Shown in pieces: positions 27,644 through 37,397 of a DNA stretch of 64,000 bases. The translations under genes were made by a program, and so were the position numbers. Source of the stretch: Hyphomicrobiaceae bacterium (GTDB lineage Bacteria; Pseudomonadota; Alphaproteobacteria; Rhizobiales; Hyphomicrobiaceae); contig JAGRKV010000041.1 in the NCBI GenBank assembly GCA_020442165.1, forward strand, positions 23,372 through 87,371, read 5' to 3'. Below the pieces are notes generated by a model, which was not told the origin of the DNA, ran no database searches, and worked only from the letters and a program-made list of their open reading frames with translations. Position 1 is the stretch's first letter. Every line of letters begins with the position of its first letter.

Positions 27644-28942
27644 TCACACACCCTTGTAACCCATCATCCGCGGCAGCCACAGCACGGTGTCAGGCGCGAG
27701 GATCATCACCAGTAGCGCCAAAAGCAGCACGAACAGGAATGGCCAGATCTCGCGGATCATGTCGCGCAGAGGGATGCCGGTCGTTGCATTGATAACGAAC
27801 AACAGGATGCCGTATGGCGGTGTGATGAGCCCGATCATGGCGTTGACGACCGTCACCACCCCGAAATGAACAAGGTCGATCCCGAGCGCGCGCGCCGTGG
27901 GCAGGAACAGCGGTATGATGACGAGGATCAGCGTCGTCGCATCGAGCACGCAACCGAGCACGAGCAGCACGGCATTGACGAGAAGCAGGAAAAGGGTGGG
28001 CGAAATATCCAGGCCCACGAGTGCGCCCTCGACGGCTTTGGGAATGTTCTCACTCGCGACGATGTAATTGAAAATGAGAGCGCCGCCGATGATGAGGCCG
28101 ATGGCGGCGGAGGATTTGGCGCTGGCCAGGAAAATATCGTAGAGGCCCTTCAGGCTGAGGGCGCGATAGACGAGGCCAGCGAGCAGCAGCGAATAGGCGG
28201 CTGCAACTGCGGCGGCCTCGGTTGGCGTAGTGACACCGCCATAGATGCCGTAAAGCAGGATCACCGGCATCATCAGCGCAGGCAGCGCGCGAAACGTGAT
28301 TCCCGGCAGGCGCGAAAGCGGCACGGGCTCATCAAGGGCGGTCCCGCGTTGCCGCGACAGCCACGCATTCATGCCCATCAAGACAGCCGCCATAATCAGG
28401 CCGGGTATGATACCGGCCAGGAACAGGTAGCCAATCGAGGTGCCCGAGACGAGGGCATACAGCACCATAGGTATTGACGGCGGTATGATCGGCCCAATCG
28501 TAGCGGATGCCGCCGTCAGTGCTGCCGCGTAGCCGGGAGCATACCGCCCATCGCGTGTCATCATGTCGATGATGATCCGCCCGATGCCAGCCGCATCCGC
28601 GACCGCCGAGCCCGACATGCCCGAGAAAACGAGGCTTGCCGCGACGTTGACATGCCCGAGCCCACCCCTGAAACGCCCCACCACGGCAACGCAGAAGGCG
28701 AGCAGCCGGTCGGAAATCGTTCCGGCATTCATGATCGCGGCGGCGACGATGAACAACGGTACCGCCAGCAGCACGAAGCCATCGTAGAGCCCCTGGATCA
28801 GTTGCTCCGCGGCAAGCGCCAGATCCTGCCCTTTCATCCCCAGATAAAGGATGGCGGCGACGATCATGGAGAGCGCGATCGGCGTGCCGATGGCCGCCAG
28901 AACGAAAAGGGCCATGAGGCATAGCGCAAACGCAGTGCTCAT
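27644..28942 (-). CDS. dctM: TRAP transporter large permease (DctM)
   Basis: A 432-residue inner-membrane protein with about 11-12 helices, energising solute uptake by Na+ or H+ coupling. DctM signatures include SGSAVADAAGIGRIIIDMMTR and ATIGPIIPPSIPMVLYA. The start at 28942 overlaps the stop of the small permease gene by 4 bases (ATGA). It forms a DctPQM set with the two genes before it. Confidence 0.93.
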   Translation of the reverse strand: MSTAFALCLMALFVLAAIGTPIALSMIVAAILYLGMKGQDLALAAEQLIQGLYDGFVLLAVPLFIVAAAIMNAGTISDRLLAFCVAVVGRFRGGLGHVNVAASLVFSGMSGSAVADAAGIGRIIIDMMTRDGRYAPGYAAALTAASATIGPIIPPSIPMVLYALVSGTSIGYLFLAGIIPGLIMAAVLMGMNAWLSRQRGTALDEPVPLSRLPGITFRALPALMMPVILLYGIYGGVTTPTEAAAVAAAYSLLLAGLVYRALSLKGLYDIFLASAKSSAAIGLIIGGALIFNYIVASENIPKAVEGALVGLDISPTLFLLLVNAVLLVLGCVLDATTLILVIIPLFLPTARALGIDLVHFGVVTVVNAMIGLITPPYGILLFVINATTGIPLRDMIREIWPFLFVLLLALLVMILAPDTVLWLPRMMGYKGV

Positions 28943-29445
28943 GACGCACTGCTTTCGTTGCCGCCGTCGCCTGATCCCGCTGATCCCGCACGCATGATCG
29001 CAAGCGCACGCCAAGCGTATCGCCCAATGACGGCGACGGCAAAGATCAGATAGACCGAGAACACCACGTCGAGTCTGATGCGGAGCGTCGCCGACTTCTT
29101 GATCTTGTAGAAACTGACGTAGTCGTAGGTGGCCGGCAATGCCGCCAACAGGCCCGCGACGATCGCGATAGCCGAGACCAAGGCGAAGAGGCGCCGCACC
29201 CGCGGTCTGGCCGCCTCCAAGAGGATGTCGAAGCGGACGTGATCCTTGTCGTCAAGGCAGAAGGCGCCACCCCACAACACCAGCCACAGCCAAAGCGTCA
29301 GGCAGACCTCCAGCGCCCAGCCGACCGGGTGATTGAAGACATAGCGCGAGACGATTTGCACGATGAAGACGCCGAACAACGCGGCAAGCAGCATCGCGGC
29401 GACGTTCTCTGCCCGTGCGCTCAGCCATGCCTGCACATTGCGCAT
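28939..29445 (-). CDS. dctQ: TRAP transporter small permease (DctQ)
   Basis: A 168-residue membrane protein with four hydrophobic segments. The DctQ core is visible as QIVSRYVFNHPVGWALEV and LVLWGGAFCLDDKDHVRFD. The start at 29445 follows the dctP stop by 13 bases; longer upstream frames overlap dctP and are rejected. It couples the binding protein to DctM. Confidence 0.9.
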   Translation of the reverse strand: MRNVQAWLSARAENVAAMLLAALFGVFIVQIVSRYVFNHPVGWALEVCLTLWLWLVLWGGAFCLDDKDHVRFDILLEAARPRVRRLFALVSAIAIVAGLLAALPATYDYVSFYKIKKSATLRIRLDVVFSVYLIFAVAVIGRYAWRALAIMRAGSAGSGDGGNESSAS

Positions 29446-29458
29446 CACGATATGGGTC

Positions 29459-30454
29459 TCATTTCGTCGCGTTGATCTTGTCAACGAGGCCATCCGGCCA
29501 GCCCTTGGCGTAGTCAGAAGCCAGATACGCCTTTTGCACATGAGCGCGGAAGGCATCGACATCAGGCGCATAGACCTTGAGGCCTGCATTCTTGAATTCT
29601 GCCGCAAGTGCCTCCTCAAGCTGCAGCTGGCGCACGCGCACGCGGTCAGCAGTGTCGCTGGCGGCCTTCTGCAACATGGCCTGCTGCTCGGGCGAAAACT
29701 TCGTGAACGCCTTTTTCGAAATCGCCAGATAGGTCTGATCGACGAGATGGCCTGTCAGCACGATCTGTTTCGTCGCCTCGAAAAAGCGCGCGTCCTTGAT
29801 TGTTGGCAGCGGGTTGTCCTGGCCGTCGATGGCCCCGGTCTGAAGTGCCGTGTAGACCTCGGTGAACGCCATCGGCACGGGATTGGCGCCGAGCGCGCGG
29901 CCGAGGAACTGCCAGGCATCTGTGCCGGGCATGCGCAGTTTGATGCCCGCGAGATCGGCCGGTGTCTTGATCTCCTTGTCTGAGCGCAAGTTGAGCTGGC
30001 GGCGGCCGAGATAGAACGCAGCGAGCAGCTTGACGCCCAGGTCGTCCTCCACCTTCTGCTTCAGCGGCGCCATGTAATCGGCAGCAAAGACGTTTGACTG
30101 ATGCTCCGCATCCCGCAGCAGATACCCCGACGTGAAGATCGAGAACTCCGGCACGAACTCGGCAAGCTCCTGTGCCGAGATCATCGCCATCTCGAGGTTA
30201 CCCCGTGCCATCGCCTCGATTTCGGTTCCCTGCTTGAAGAGCGTCGCGTTCCAGTGCAGCTGCAAGTCGGCGAATTGGGCAACTGCTGGGGCGAACACTT
30301 CGATCATCGCCAGCGCCCGCTGGTCGGTCGGAGAATTGGCCGATGACAGCCGCAACACCATCGAGGAGCCCGCCATTGCCCGCCGGCCAATGGGCAGCAT
30401 CAGCGGCATCGTCAAAGCGGCTCCGCCAACCATCAACCGCCGCCGATCGATCAT
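29459..30454 (-). CDS. dctP: TRAP transporter periplasmic solute-binding protein (DctP)
   Basis: A 331-residue extracytoplasmic receptor. An N-terminal signal with MIDRRRLMVGGAALTMPL (twin-arginine-like) precedes the DctP domain. The conserved GIKLRMPGTDAWQFLGRALGANPVPMAFTEVYTALQTGAIDGQDNPL segment spans residues ~165-210 and includes the Arg that usually binds the ligand carboxylate. ATG at 30454 has GAGGGGG nine bases upstream; ATG at 30463 is an alternative. Ligand is unknown. Confidence 0.9.
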   Translation of the reverse strand: MIDRRRLMVGGAALTMPLMLPIGRRAMAGSSMVLRLSSANSPTDQRALAMIEVFAPAVAQFADLQLHWNATLFKQGTEIEAMARGNLEMAMISAQELAEFVPEFSIFTSGYLLRDAEHQSNVFAADYMAPLKQKVEDDLGVKLLAAFYLGRRQLNLRSDKEIKTPADLAGIKLRMPGTDAWQFLGRALGANPVPMAFTEVYTALQTGAIDGQDNPLPTIKDARFFEATKQIVLTGHLVDQTYLAISKKAFTKFSPEQQAMLQKAASDTADRVRVRQLQLEEALAAEFKNAGLKVYAPDVDAFRAHVQKAYLASDYAKGWPDGLVDKINATK

Positions 30455-30664
30455 TTCTGGCATTTCCCCCTCGCCACTCTCAGGTGTCGGCCGCCGTCCG
30501 CCGTCAGGCGGTCCCATTCCGTGCCTGTTTGTCACGCCCTGCCTGCTCTGGCAAAGCCCCCGCTGCTCCCCAACATCCCTTTCCACTTGCGTGTTTACCC
30601 TCCGTTCGGGTATCTCACCTCATGATATGAGCGTTTGCAGCCCTGCGTCGCGCATTGAGCAGGT

Positions 30665-30670
30665 TATAAT
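30665..30670 (+). promoter_or_regulatory. Putative -10 box of the leuA leader transcript
   Basis: A perfect TATAAT lies 35-59 bases before the leader ORF. No good -35 is found at 16-18 bases spacing (CTGCGT only), so the call is tentative. The start site would be about 30677. Confidence 0.35.
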
Positions 30671-30728
30671 GTGCGCATGCAGCGAACCGGATCGGCGATG
30701 ACCCATGAGGCCTAAGGCCTGGACATCG

Positions 30729-30824
30729 ATGATGAATTCGGCCCCGTCGGAGGTTCTGACGGGTGCGGATGCGCGTCTGTGCGGCACCTTTGACCGCCTT
30801 ACCCTCCTCCTTACCAGCCCCTGA
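30729..30824 (+). promoter_or_regulatory. Putative leuA leader peptide with Leu-codon run
   Basis: A 31-codon ORF (alternative in-frame ATG at 30705) ends ...RLTLLLTSP then TGA. It has CTT ACC CTC CTC CTT just before the stop. The stop codon itself lies in the 5' arm of the 30818-30863 hairpin. This is the layout expected when ribosome stalling at Leu codons decides downstream RNA folding. Which ATG is used is not clear. Confidence 0.65.
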
Positions 30825-30891
30825 GCTTCGGCAGGCCCGGTTGACCGGGCGGGCGCTCAGGGGATTGAACGATTGCAACCGAGGGTTCAAT
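30818..30891 (+). promoter_or_regulatory. Nested and tandem hairpins in the leuA leader
   Basis: Outer stem CCCCTGAGC (30818-30826) with GCTCAGGGG (30855-30863), enclosing GCCCGG-TTGA-CCGGGC (30835-30850). Immediately after comes ATTGAAC (30864-30870) with GTTCAAT (30885-30891). All arms are perfect. No U-tract follows, so it may act by Rho or translation control rather than intrinsic termination. Confidence 0.65.
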
Positions 30892-30938
30892 TGCCAGCGC
30901 GAGAACGCTGCTGGCCACACGGCAAGGAACAACAGGTC

Positions 30939-32534
30939 ATGACCAAGACCACCCAAGATTCAAGCCCCCAGAGCCCACGACAGATCGTGGAGGCCGACGC
31001 CGGGCGCGTCTTGATATTCGACACCACGCTGCGCGATGGCGAGCAGTGCCCCGGCGCCACCATGACGTTCGAGGAGAAGCTCGAAGTTGCCGACTGCCTC
31101 GACCAGATGGGCGTCGACATCATCGAGGCGGGGTTCCCGATCGCGTCCGAGGGTGACTTCGAGGCGGTGTCCGCCATTGCCAAGCGGGTGAAGCGCGCCA
31201 GCGTGGCCGGGCTGGCTCGGGCCGGCGAGAAGGATATCGACCGTGCCGGCGAGGCTGTGAAGCACGCGGTCAAGCCGCGCATTCACACCTTCATCTCGAC
31301 CAGCCCCGTGCATATGAAGTTCAAGCTGCAAAAGTCTGCCGATGAGGTGCTGGACCTCGTCTCCAAGCAGTGCAGCCGTGCACGTAACTGGGTGGAAGAC
31401 GTCGAATGGTCGGCGGAGGACGCCACCCGCACCGAGCACGATTTCCTGTGCCGCTGCGTCGAGGCGGCGATCAAGGCGGGTGCCACCACCATCAACATCC
31501 CCGACACAGTGGGCTACACAGTGCCGGAGGAATATTTCGCGCTCATCAAGATGCTGCGCGACCGCGTGCCCAATGCTGACAAGGCAATCTTCTCCACCCA
31601 TTGCCACAACGACCTGGGACTGGCAGTCGCCAATTCTCTCGCTGGCGTCAAGGCCGGCGCGCGCCAGATCGAATGCACCATCAATGGCATCGGCGAGCGC
31701 GCGGGCAACGCGGCCCTGGAAGAGATCGTCATGGCGATCAAGACGCGCAACGATGCACTGCCGTTCAATACGGCCATCGACAGCAAGATGCTGTCGCGGG
31801 CCTCGCGCCTCGTCTCTGCCGTCACCAACTTCCCGGTCCAGTACAACAAGGCGATCGTCGGCCGAAATGCGTTCGCGCACGAGAGCGGCATCCATCAGGA
31901 CGGCATGCTGAAGCACACCCAGACCTACGAGATCATGACGCCGGAATCGGTCGGCGTCGCCAAGACTTCGCTGGTCATGGGCAAGCATTCTGGTCGCAAC
32001 GCCTTCCGCACCAAGCTGAAGGAGCTGGGCTACGACCTGGGCGATAACCAGTTTGAGGATGCCTTCAACCGCTTCAAGGCGCTCGCCGACCGCAAGAAGC
32101 ATGTCTACGATGAGGACATCGAGGCGCTGGTGGACGAGGGCATCGCTCATATGCACGACCGCACCAAGGTCGTGGCATTGACAGTCATTGCCGGCACCAT
32201 GGGTCCGCAGGCGGCGACATTGACACTCGACATCGAAGGCAGCCAGCACACAGTGCAGGCGACCGGCAATGGACCTGTCGATGCAACCTTCAACGCCATC
32301 AAGCAGCTGCTGCCACATAACGGCAAGCTGGCGCTCTACCAGGTTCATGCCGTGACCGAGGGCACCGATGCCCAGGCGGAGGTTTCGGTGCGCCTGGAAG
32401 AGGAGGGACGCACAGTGACCGGGCGCGGCGCCGACACCGACACGCTGGTGGCGTCCGCACGGGCATATGTGGCGGCCGTCAATAAGTTGATGGTCAAGCG
32501 TCAGAAGGTGACGGGTGCGCAATCCGCCCTTTGA
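30939..32534 (+). CDS. leuA: 2-isopropylmalate synthase
   Basis: First committed step of leucine synthesis (2-oxoisovalerate + acetyl-CoA). It is 531 residues. The DRE-TIM signature is [17 protein letters not shown] at residues ~24-40. [12 protein letters not shown] and [18 protein letters not shown] give metal-binding His and loop. HESGIHQDG and the C-terminal regulatory domain ([20 protein letters not shown]) complete it. The start at 30939 is favoured over an upstream ATG at 30873. The leader described above precedes it; dctP is divergent. Confidence 0.96.
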   Translation: MTKTTQDSSPQSPRQIVEADAGRVLIFDTTLRDGEQCPGATMTFEEKLEVADCLDQMGVDIIEAGFPIASEGDFEAVSAIAKRVKRASVAGLARAGEKDIDRAGEAVKHAVKPRIHTFISTSPVHMKFKLQKSADEVLDLVSKQCSRARNWVEDVEWSAEDATRTEHDFLCRCVEAAIKAGATTINIPDTVGYTVPEEYFALIKMLRDRVPNADKAIFSTHCHNDLGLAVANSLAGVKAGARQIECTINGIGERAGNAALEEIVMAIKTRNDALPFNTAIDSKMLSRASRLVSAVTNFPVQYNKAIVGRNAFAHESGIHQDGMLKHTQTYEIMTPESVGVAKTSLVMGKHSGRNAFRTKLKELGYDLGDNQFEDAFNRFKALADRKKHVYDEDIEALVDEGIAHMHDRTKVVALTVIAGTMGPQAATLTLDIEGSQHTVQATGNGPVDATFNAIKQLLPHNGKLALYQVHAVTEGTDAQAEVSVRLEEEGRTVTGRGADTDTLVASARAYVAAVNKLMVKRQKVTGAQSAL

Positions 32535-32963
32535 TTGCCAACACTGATCTGGAGCAGAGGTCGAGGGTGAACTCGACCTCCGCACCGGAACAGGCTAGCG
32601 GGGGCGCTCAGCGAATTTGATTGCGTCTACCGGTGCGGATCCGGCCACATGCGCTAGGGGCTGCGGCGTCGGCCTACCAAGACCGGCCACCCGGAGCCGC
32701 ATTTGCCATGCGAACCGGTTCACCAATCACGCATGTGGCGGAATAGTCTTTCTCCGTCCGCGATGAACCTTCGCAACCGTTTTGATTGGCGGGCAAATTC
32801 CGAGCCGCTATCATGAAATTGCGGTTGCCATTTCCCTGAGCGGCGAGGGAGTCGAGATAAGCGGTGGTGCAAAGGTACGGCACGGCCAGCGTAGGCGTAT
32901 TTTCAGCGCGCAGCCAAGTTGGGGTCGTGCGCAGCCAGATTTGAGGCGAGGGGTTCTGGGTTC
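32535..32963. other. Intergenic region between leuA and mreB
   Basis: About 430 bases. It begins with the leuA terminator-like hairpin; the rest holds only short frames without domains. The mreB promoter must be here, but no clear motif was found. Confidence 0.45.
32557..32580 (+). terminator. Terminator-like hairpin after leuA
   Basis: GAGGTCGAG and CTCGACCTC form a perfect 9-bp stem with a 6-base loop, 23 bases after the leuA stop. No T-run follows, so termination strength is uncertain. Confidence 0.5.
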
Positions 32964-34001
32964 ATGCGTCTTGGCGTTACGAGCGTCTTTTCCGACGACA
33001 TTGCGATTGATCTCGGCACCGCCAACACGCTCGTCCATGTCAGCGGCCGTGGAGTGGTGATCGACGAGCCTTCGGTCGTCGCCGTCAACAATCGTCATGG
33101 CGTTCGCGAGGTGCTGGCTGTCGGGCAGACGGCAAAGCAGATGCTCGGCAGGACGCCTGAAAGTATCGAGACCATTCGTCCGCTCCGCGATGGCGTTATC
33201 GCCGATTTCATCGCGACCGAAGAGATGCTTCGCCAGTTCATCAAGCGCACCAAGTCGATGCTGGGCTTCAGGCGGCCACGCATCCTGATCTGCGTGCCAG
33301 CTGGCGCGACGCCGGTCGAGCGCCGGGCCGTCTACGAGACCGCTATCTCCGCTGGAGCCCGTCGCGTCTTTCTCGTCGAGGAGCCGGTGGCCGCCGCGCT
33401 GGGTGCGGGCCTGCCCATCGACGAGCCATCAGGTTCAATGGTCGTCGACATCGGTGGCGGCACATCGGACATCGCGGTCTTGTCACTGGGCGGCGTCGTG
33501 CAGGCACGCTCACTCAGGTGCGCGGGCAATGCGATGGATGATGCGATCATCCGCTATGTACGCCGTCGTCACCAGTTGCTGATCGGCGAGGCCAACGCCG
33601 AGCGCATCAAGATCGAGGCGGGCTCGGCATCACAGATCATGAATGGCCGCCTCGCCGAGATCCACATCCGCGGTCGCGACCTTCGCCAGGGTAAACCCAA
33701 GAGCATCGTGCTGGGCCCAAAGGACGTAGCCGAAGCGCTAGAGGACCCGATCGAACAGATGTCCGAATTCATCCAGCGCGCCCTTGAGGATTTGCCACCC
33801 GAGGTCTCAGGCGACATTTGCGAGCATGGCATCCTGCTGACCGGCGGCGGCGCGCTTCTGGATAAGCTCGACCGCGAGCTGGAGCGCCGCGTCGGTGTCA
33901 AATTCCATGTACCTGAGCGTCCCACGCAGTGCGTCGTCAAGGGTTCGGCCATGATCCTGGAACAGCTCGCAGCTCGCGAGCACCTGCTTATCAGGCAATG
34001 A
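32964..34001 (+). CDS. mreB: Rod shape-determining protein MreB
   Basis: Actin-like cytoskeletal ATPase that positions the elongasome beneath the inner membrane. It is 345 residues. The nucleotide-binding signature is IAIDLGTANTLV near residue 12; the phosphate-2 loop is MVVDIGGGTSDIAVLSLGG and the adenosine motif is GILLTGGGALL. The start at 32964 (MRLGVTSVF) matches the family; 32919 is rejected. First gene of mreB-mreC-mreD-mrdA-rodA. Confidence 0.96.
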   Translation: MRLGVTSVFSDDIAIDLGTANTLVHVSGRGVVIDEPSVVAVNNRHGVREVLAVGQTAKQMLGRTPESIETIRPLRDGVIADFIATEEMLRQFIKRTKSMLGFRRPRILICVPAGATPVERRAVYETAISAGARRVFLVEEPVAAALGAGLPIDEPSGSMVVDIGGGTSDIAVLSLGGVVQARSLRCAGNAMDDAIIRYVRRRHQLLIGEANAERIKIEAGSASQIMNGRLAEIHIRGRDLRQGKPKSIVLGPKDVAEALEDPIEQMSEFIQRALEDLPPEVSGDICEHGILLTGGGALLDKLDRELERRVGVKFHVPERPTQCVVKGSAMILEQLAAREHLLIRQ

Positions 34002-34082
34002 TGTGAAAACGTGTCGCCACCCGCCGTGTGTAGCCGCTGGAAGAGCTAGGTTGAGTGTCCAGTTGAGTGGATCGAGTGAAGT

Positions 34083-35012
34083 ATGTTGAGGTCGGGCAAT
34101 AAGATCATGCTCTTTTCTCGGCATGGCAACAGCCGCCGCCAGCGCGCCGAAGTCGGCGTTCTGTGGGTGCTGCTCGTCCTCACTTCGCTCTGCCTCATGG
34201 TCTTGAGCAAACTCGACCACAGCTATATTCGCTGGGCGCGCGGCATCGTCTCGGAAACCGCAGCACCGATGCTCCGCCGCGCCCAGGACGCGATGGCGCC
34301 GTTGAAGTGGGCAGCGCACCAGGGCACATCCTACGTGGAGATGGTCAAGCATTACGATGCGCTGAAGCTTGAAAACCGCGAGTTGCAGCACTGGAAACTC
34401 CATGCAAAAGAGCTGGAGCGGCAGCTTGCCGATCTCTCCGCCCTGGCGCGAACAGTCAAATCAAACCAAACCACCTCGTTGACGGCCCGCGTCATCGCAA
34501 CCGCGCCCGGCAACTTCTCCGGAAATGTGCTGATTGCCGCGGGCCGCCGTCAGCAGGTTCTGGCGGGGCACGCCGTCGTCGATGCAGGTGGCCTCGCTGG
34601 CCGCGTGGTCGATGCCTACGAGAACACCGCACGCGTCATGCTGCTCACCGATCTGCAGAGCCGTATCCCGGTTCACGTCGGTGACAATCGTGCGCGTGCC
34701 TTGATGTTGGGAGGCAGCGGCGCGTTGCCACGCCTCGGCTTCTTGGCTGAGGGAGAGGCGATCAAGGCCGGTGACAGTGTCGAGACCTCAGGTGTTGGCG
34801 GTCTGTTGCCACGCGGGTTGCGCATCGGTGAGGTCGTGGAGGTGGAGGGGAATCTGGCCGTCAGGCTGGCTGCCGACCTTGAACATCTCGATTATGTTGC
34901 GGTTCTCCTGCACCCCTCGCCGGAACTCGAACTGAGCGATGGAGCAGGCGCACGCGCGGTAGGCAGGCGCGCCCAGGTCCAGCCCGGCGGCGGGCGCGAG
35001 GCAACGCCATGA
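34083..35012 (+). CDS. mreC: Rod shape-determining protein MreC
   Basis: A 309-residue bitopic membrane protein that links MreB to PBP2 in the periplasm. One N-terminal transmembrane helix (about residues 23-41) is followed by a coiled coil (LKLENRELQHWKLHAKELERQLADL) and the beta-barrel MreC core (VDAGGLAGRVVDAYENTARVMLLTD, SVETSGVGGLLPRGLRIGEV). An alternative ATG lies at 34107. The end overlaps mreD by 4 bases. Confidence 0.93.
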   Translation: MLRSGNKIMLFSRHGNSRRQRAEVGVLWVLLVLTSLCLMVLSKLDHSYIRWARGIVSETAAPMLRRAQDAMAPLKWAAHQGTSYVEMVKHYDALKLENRELQHWKLHAKELERQLADLSALARTVKSNQTTSLTARVIATAPGNFSGNVLIAAGRRQQVLAGHAVVDAGGLAGRVVDAYENTARVMLLTDLQSRIPVHVGDNRARALMLGGSGALPRLGFLAEGEAIKAGDSVETSGVGGLLPRGLRIGEVVEVEGNLAVRLAADLEHLDYVAVLLHPSPELELSDGAGARAVGRRAQVQPGGGREATP

Positions 35013-35524
35013 TACCGCTGTTGAGAGTGCTGTTGCCATCGCTGGTTCTCATACTCGTTACGCTGCTGGCTGTTCTGCCTTGGGGAATGGGTGCGCATGC
35101 GCAATCCGTTCTGGCACTGGCTCCGCTGACCACTCTGTTCGCCATGAACGTGCGCCGTGCACACGCAGTTCCAGATTGGATGGCCTTCCTGTGCGGCCTG
35201 CTTCTCGATGCACTGACCAATCAGCCGCTCGGCTTCTGGGCGCTGATCCATCTCGTGGTTTATGGCCTGGCTGCTCTTGCCCATCAGCAATCGACCCGCC
35301 GGTTGCTTTCCCGCTGGCTTGCCTACGTCTGCGTCCTTGCCGTCACGACGGCGCTGATGTGGCTCGTCGAGTCGCTTTTGATCCTTTCCGCCAAGCCCTG
35401 GCAGCCGCTATTGCAGGCAGCCACTGTTGCCGTCATCGCATATCCGCTTGTGGACGCATTGATGTCTGCAGTCGTTGCCTTGCCCATGAGGCGCGACAGC
35501 CATCTCCATGCAAGCAGAGGCTGA
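35009..35524 (+). CDS. mreD: Rod shape-determining protein MreD
   Basis: A 171-residue inner-membrane protein with five or six predicted helices and the MreD pattern WMAFLCGLLLDALTNQPLGFWAL. It works with MreC and RodA in elongation. It overlaps mreC by 4 bases and sits directly before mrdA, so translation is likely coupled. Confidence 0.88.
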   Translation: MIPLLRVLLPSLVLILVTLLAVLPWGMGAHAQSVLALAPLTTLFAMNVRRAHAVPDWMAFLCGLLLDALTNQPLGFWALIHLVVYGLAALAHQQSTRRLLSRWLAYVCVLAVTTALMWLVESLLILSAKPWQPLLQAATVAVIAYPLVDALMSAVVALPMRRDSHLHASRG

Positions 35525-35528
35525 GGTG

Positions 35529-37397
35529 ATGGACGAGTGGCTGGAGAAGGACGACCGTGAGCGCCAAAGCGTCTTCAATCGCCGACTGATCGTGGCTGGC
35601 ATCGCGCAGGCGGCCGGACTAGGTCTTGTGGCCGCGCGGCTCTTCCAGCTCCAGGTGACAGAGCAGCCGCGCTACAGCAGGCTTGCGGATCTCAACCGCA
35701 CCGCGACACAGCTGATCGCTGCAAGGCGCGGGCGCATCTACGATCGCTTCGGGCAGGTCCTCGTCACCGGCGAGGAGGCGTTCCGCGCCGTCTTCGTGCC
35801 GTCTCTCGCAAGCGATCCAGAAGCCGTGCTCGATCTTTTCCAGCGCATCGTGCCGATCGAAACTGGCGAGAAGCGGCGGTTGCTCGCCCGCGCACGGCGG
35901 CAGCGCCCCAACGAACCTATCATTCTGGCCGAAGACCTCGATTTCGAACAGGTCGCGCAATTGGCGTTGCTTGCGCCGCGCCTGCCTGGCGTCGAGACCG
36001 AACACGCCGCCCGCCGCCGCTATCCCGAGGGGCATCTGGCAGGGCATGTCGTCGGATATGTCGGTCATGTCGAGGATGTCGCCATCGACGACGATCCGAT
36101 CCTGCGTCTGCCGTGGATGCGCGCGGGCAAGGCCGGTCTGGAGCGGGGCATGGACCAGCACCTACGTGGTAAGTCTGGCAGCGTTCGCCTTGAGGTCGAT
36201 GCGAAGGGTCACATTACGCGCGTGATCGGCAGACACGAGCCAGTGAACGGCCGCGACGTCGTCACAACACTGGATGTCCGGCTGCAGGAAAGGGTGCTGA
36301 AGCGCATCGAGAGTGAGCGGCGCGCGGCGGTCGTCGTTATGGATGTTGCGCTTGGCGAAGTAATCGTCATGGCCTCCGTGCCCACGTACGATCCTGGGCG
36401 CATCGTTGCCGGGCTTTCGCAGGACGAATGGCAGCGCCTGCGTTCATCCCCCGATGATCCACTCATCAACCGCACCATCTCCGGACAGTATCCGCCGGGC
36501 TCCACCTTCAAGATGGTGACGGCGCTGGCCGCACTGGAGGCGGGAGTCGTCCAGGAACGCGAGCAGATTCGCTGCACCGGACGTCACACCTATGCCGACC
36601 ATACCTATCGGTGCTGGAACAGAGGTGGGCATGGCGACATGGATATGGTCGCCGCCCTGCGCGAAAGCTGCGATGTCTACTTCTATACGCTAGCGCAACG
36701 GACAGGCATCGATCGCATAGCCGCCATGGCGCACCGGCTGGGACTTGGCGATACGTTCGATTGCGGGCTGGAGTTGCAAAAACCCGGCGTGGTTCCCGGG
36801 CGCGATTGGAAGATCGGCCGTTTCGGCAGGCGCTGGCTGGGTGGAGAAACGATCCTCGCCGGCATTGGCCAGGGTTACGTGTTGAGCACGCCATTGCAGC
36901 TCGCCGTGATGACCGCGCGCATCGCGTCAGGCCGCGCTGTTGCTCCAGCCTTGGTCCGTGCGCCAAGCAGCGCGTCCGACTTTCCGGCACTCGACATATC
37001 TTCGGCACATCTTGATTTCGTCCGCCGCGGCATGCTCGCATGCGTCAACGGCGATGGCGGCACGGGATGGCGCGCTCGCCTGGATCGCAACGGCGTAGCG
37101 GTCGCTGGCAAGACGGGCACATCGCAGGTCAGCCGTGCCTCTGTCTTGCGCCCGAATGATGAACTGGCCTGGGTGCAACGCGATCACGCCCTCTTCGTTG
37201 CATACGTTCCAGCTGACGCGCCCCGTTATGCGATCGCCGTCGTGATAGAGCACGGCGGAAGCGGCGGCACGGCGGCAGCACCCCTGGCGCGCGATGTGCT
37301 GGAAATGGTGCTCGAACACGATCCCATGGCGCGGCCGGCCTTCTCGGTTGCCGCACCGGCGGCAGCAGCGCCGGGGAAGGCAGGGAGGGCTGGATGA
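35529..37397 (+). CDS. mrdA: Penicillin-binding protein 2 (elongation transpeptidase)
   Basis: Class B PBP that crosslinks peptidoglycan during cell elongation. It is 622 residues with an N-terminal membrane helix, a dimerisation domain and a C-terminal transpeptidase domain. Catalytic motifs: SxxK in YPPGSTFKMV, the SxN-like ESCDVYFY and KTG in GKTGTSQV. The start at 35529 has GAGGTG directly upstream; 35508 overlaps mreD. Partner RodA follows. Confidence 0.95.
   Translation: MDEWLEKDDRERQSVFNRRLIVAGIAQAAGLGLVAARLFQLQVTEQPRYSRLADLNRTATQLIAARRGRIYDRFGQVLVTGEEAFRAVFVPSLASDPEAVLDLFQRIVPIETGEKRRLLARARRQRPNEPIILAEDLDFEQVAQLALLAPRLPGVETEHAARRRYPEGHLAGHVVGYVGHVEDVAIDDDPILRLPWMRAGKAGLERGMDQHLRGKSGSVRLEVDAKGHITRVIGRHEPVNGRDVVTTLDVRLQERVLKRIESERRAAVVVMDVALGEVIVMASVPTYDPGRIVAGLSQDEWQRLRSSPDDPLINRTISGQYPPGSTFKMVTALAALEAGVVQEREQIRCTGRHTYADHTYRCWNRGGHGDMDMVAALRESCDVYFYTLAQRTGIDRIAAMAHRLGLGDTFDCGLELQKPGVVPGRDWKIGRFGRRWLGGETILAGIGQGYVLSTPLQLAVMTARIASGRAVAPALVRAPSSASDFPALDISSAHLDFVRRGMLACVNGDGGTGWRARLDRNGVAVAGKTGTSQVSRASVLRPNDELAWVQRDHALFVAYVPADAPRYAIAVVIEHGGSGGTAAAPLARDVLEMVLEHDPMARPAFSVAAPAAAAPGKAGRAG

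Noticed and set aside
32674..32883. 69-codon minus-strand frame between leuA and mreB
   Set aside because: No signal, domain or ribosome site; the region looks like ordinary intergenic DNA.
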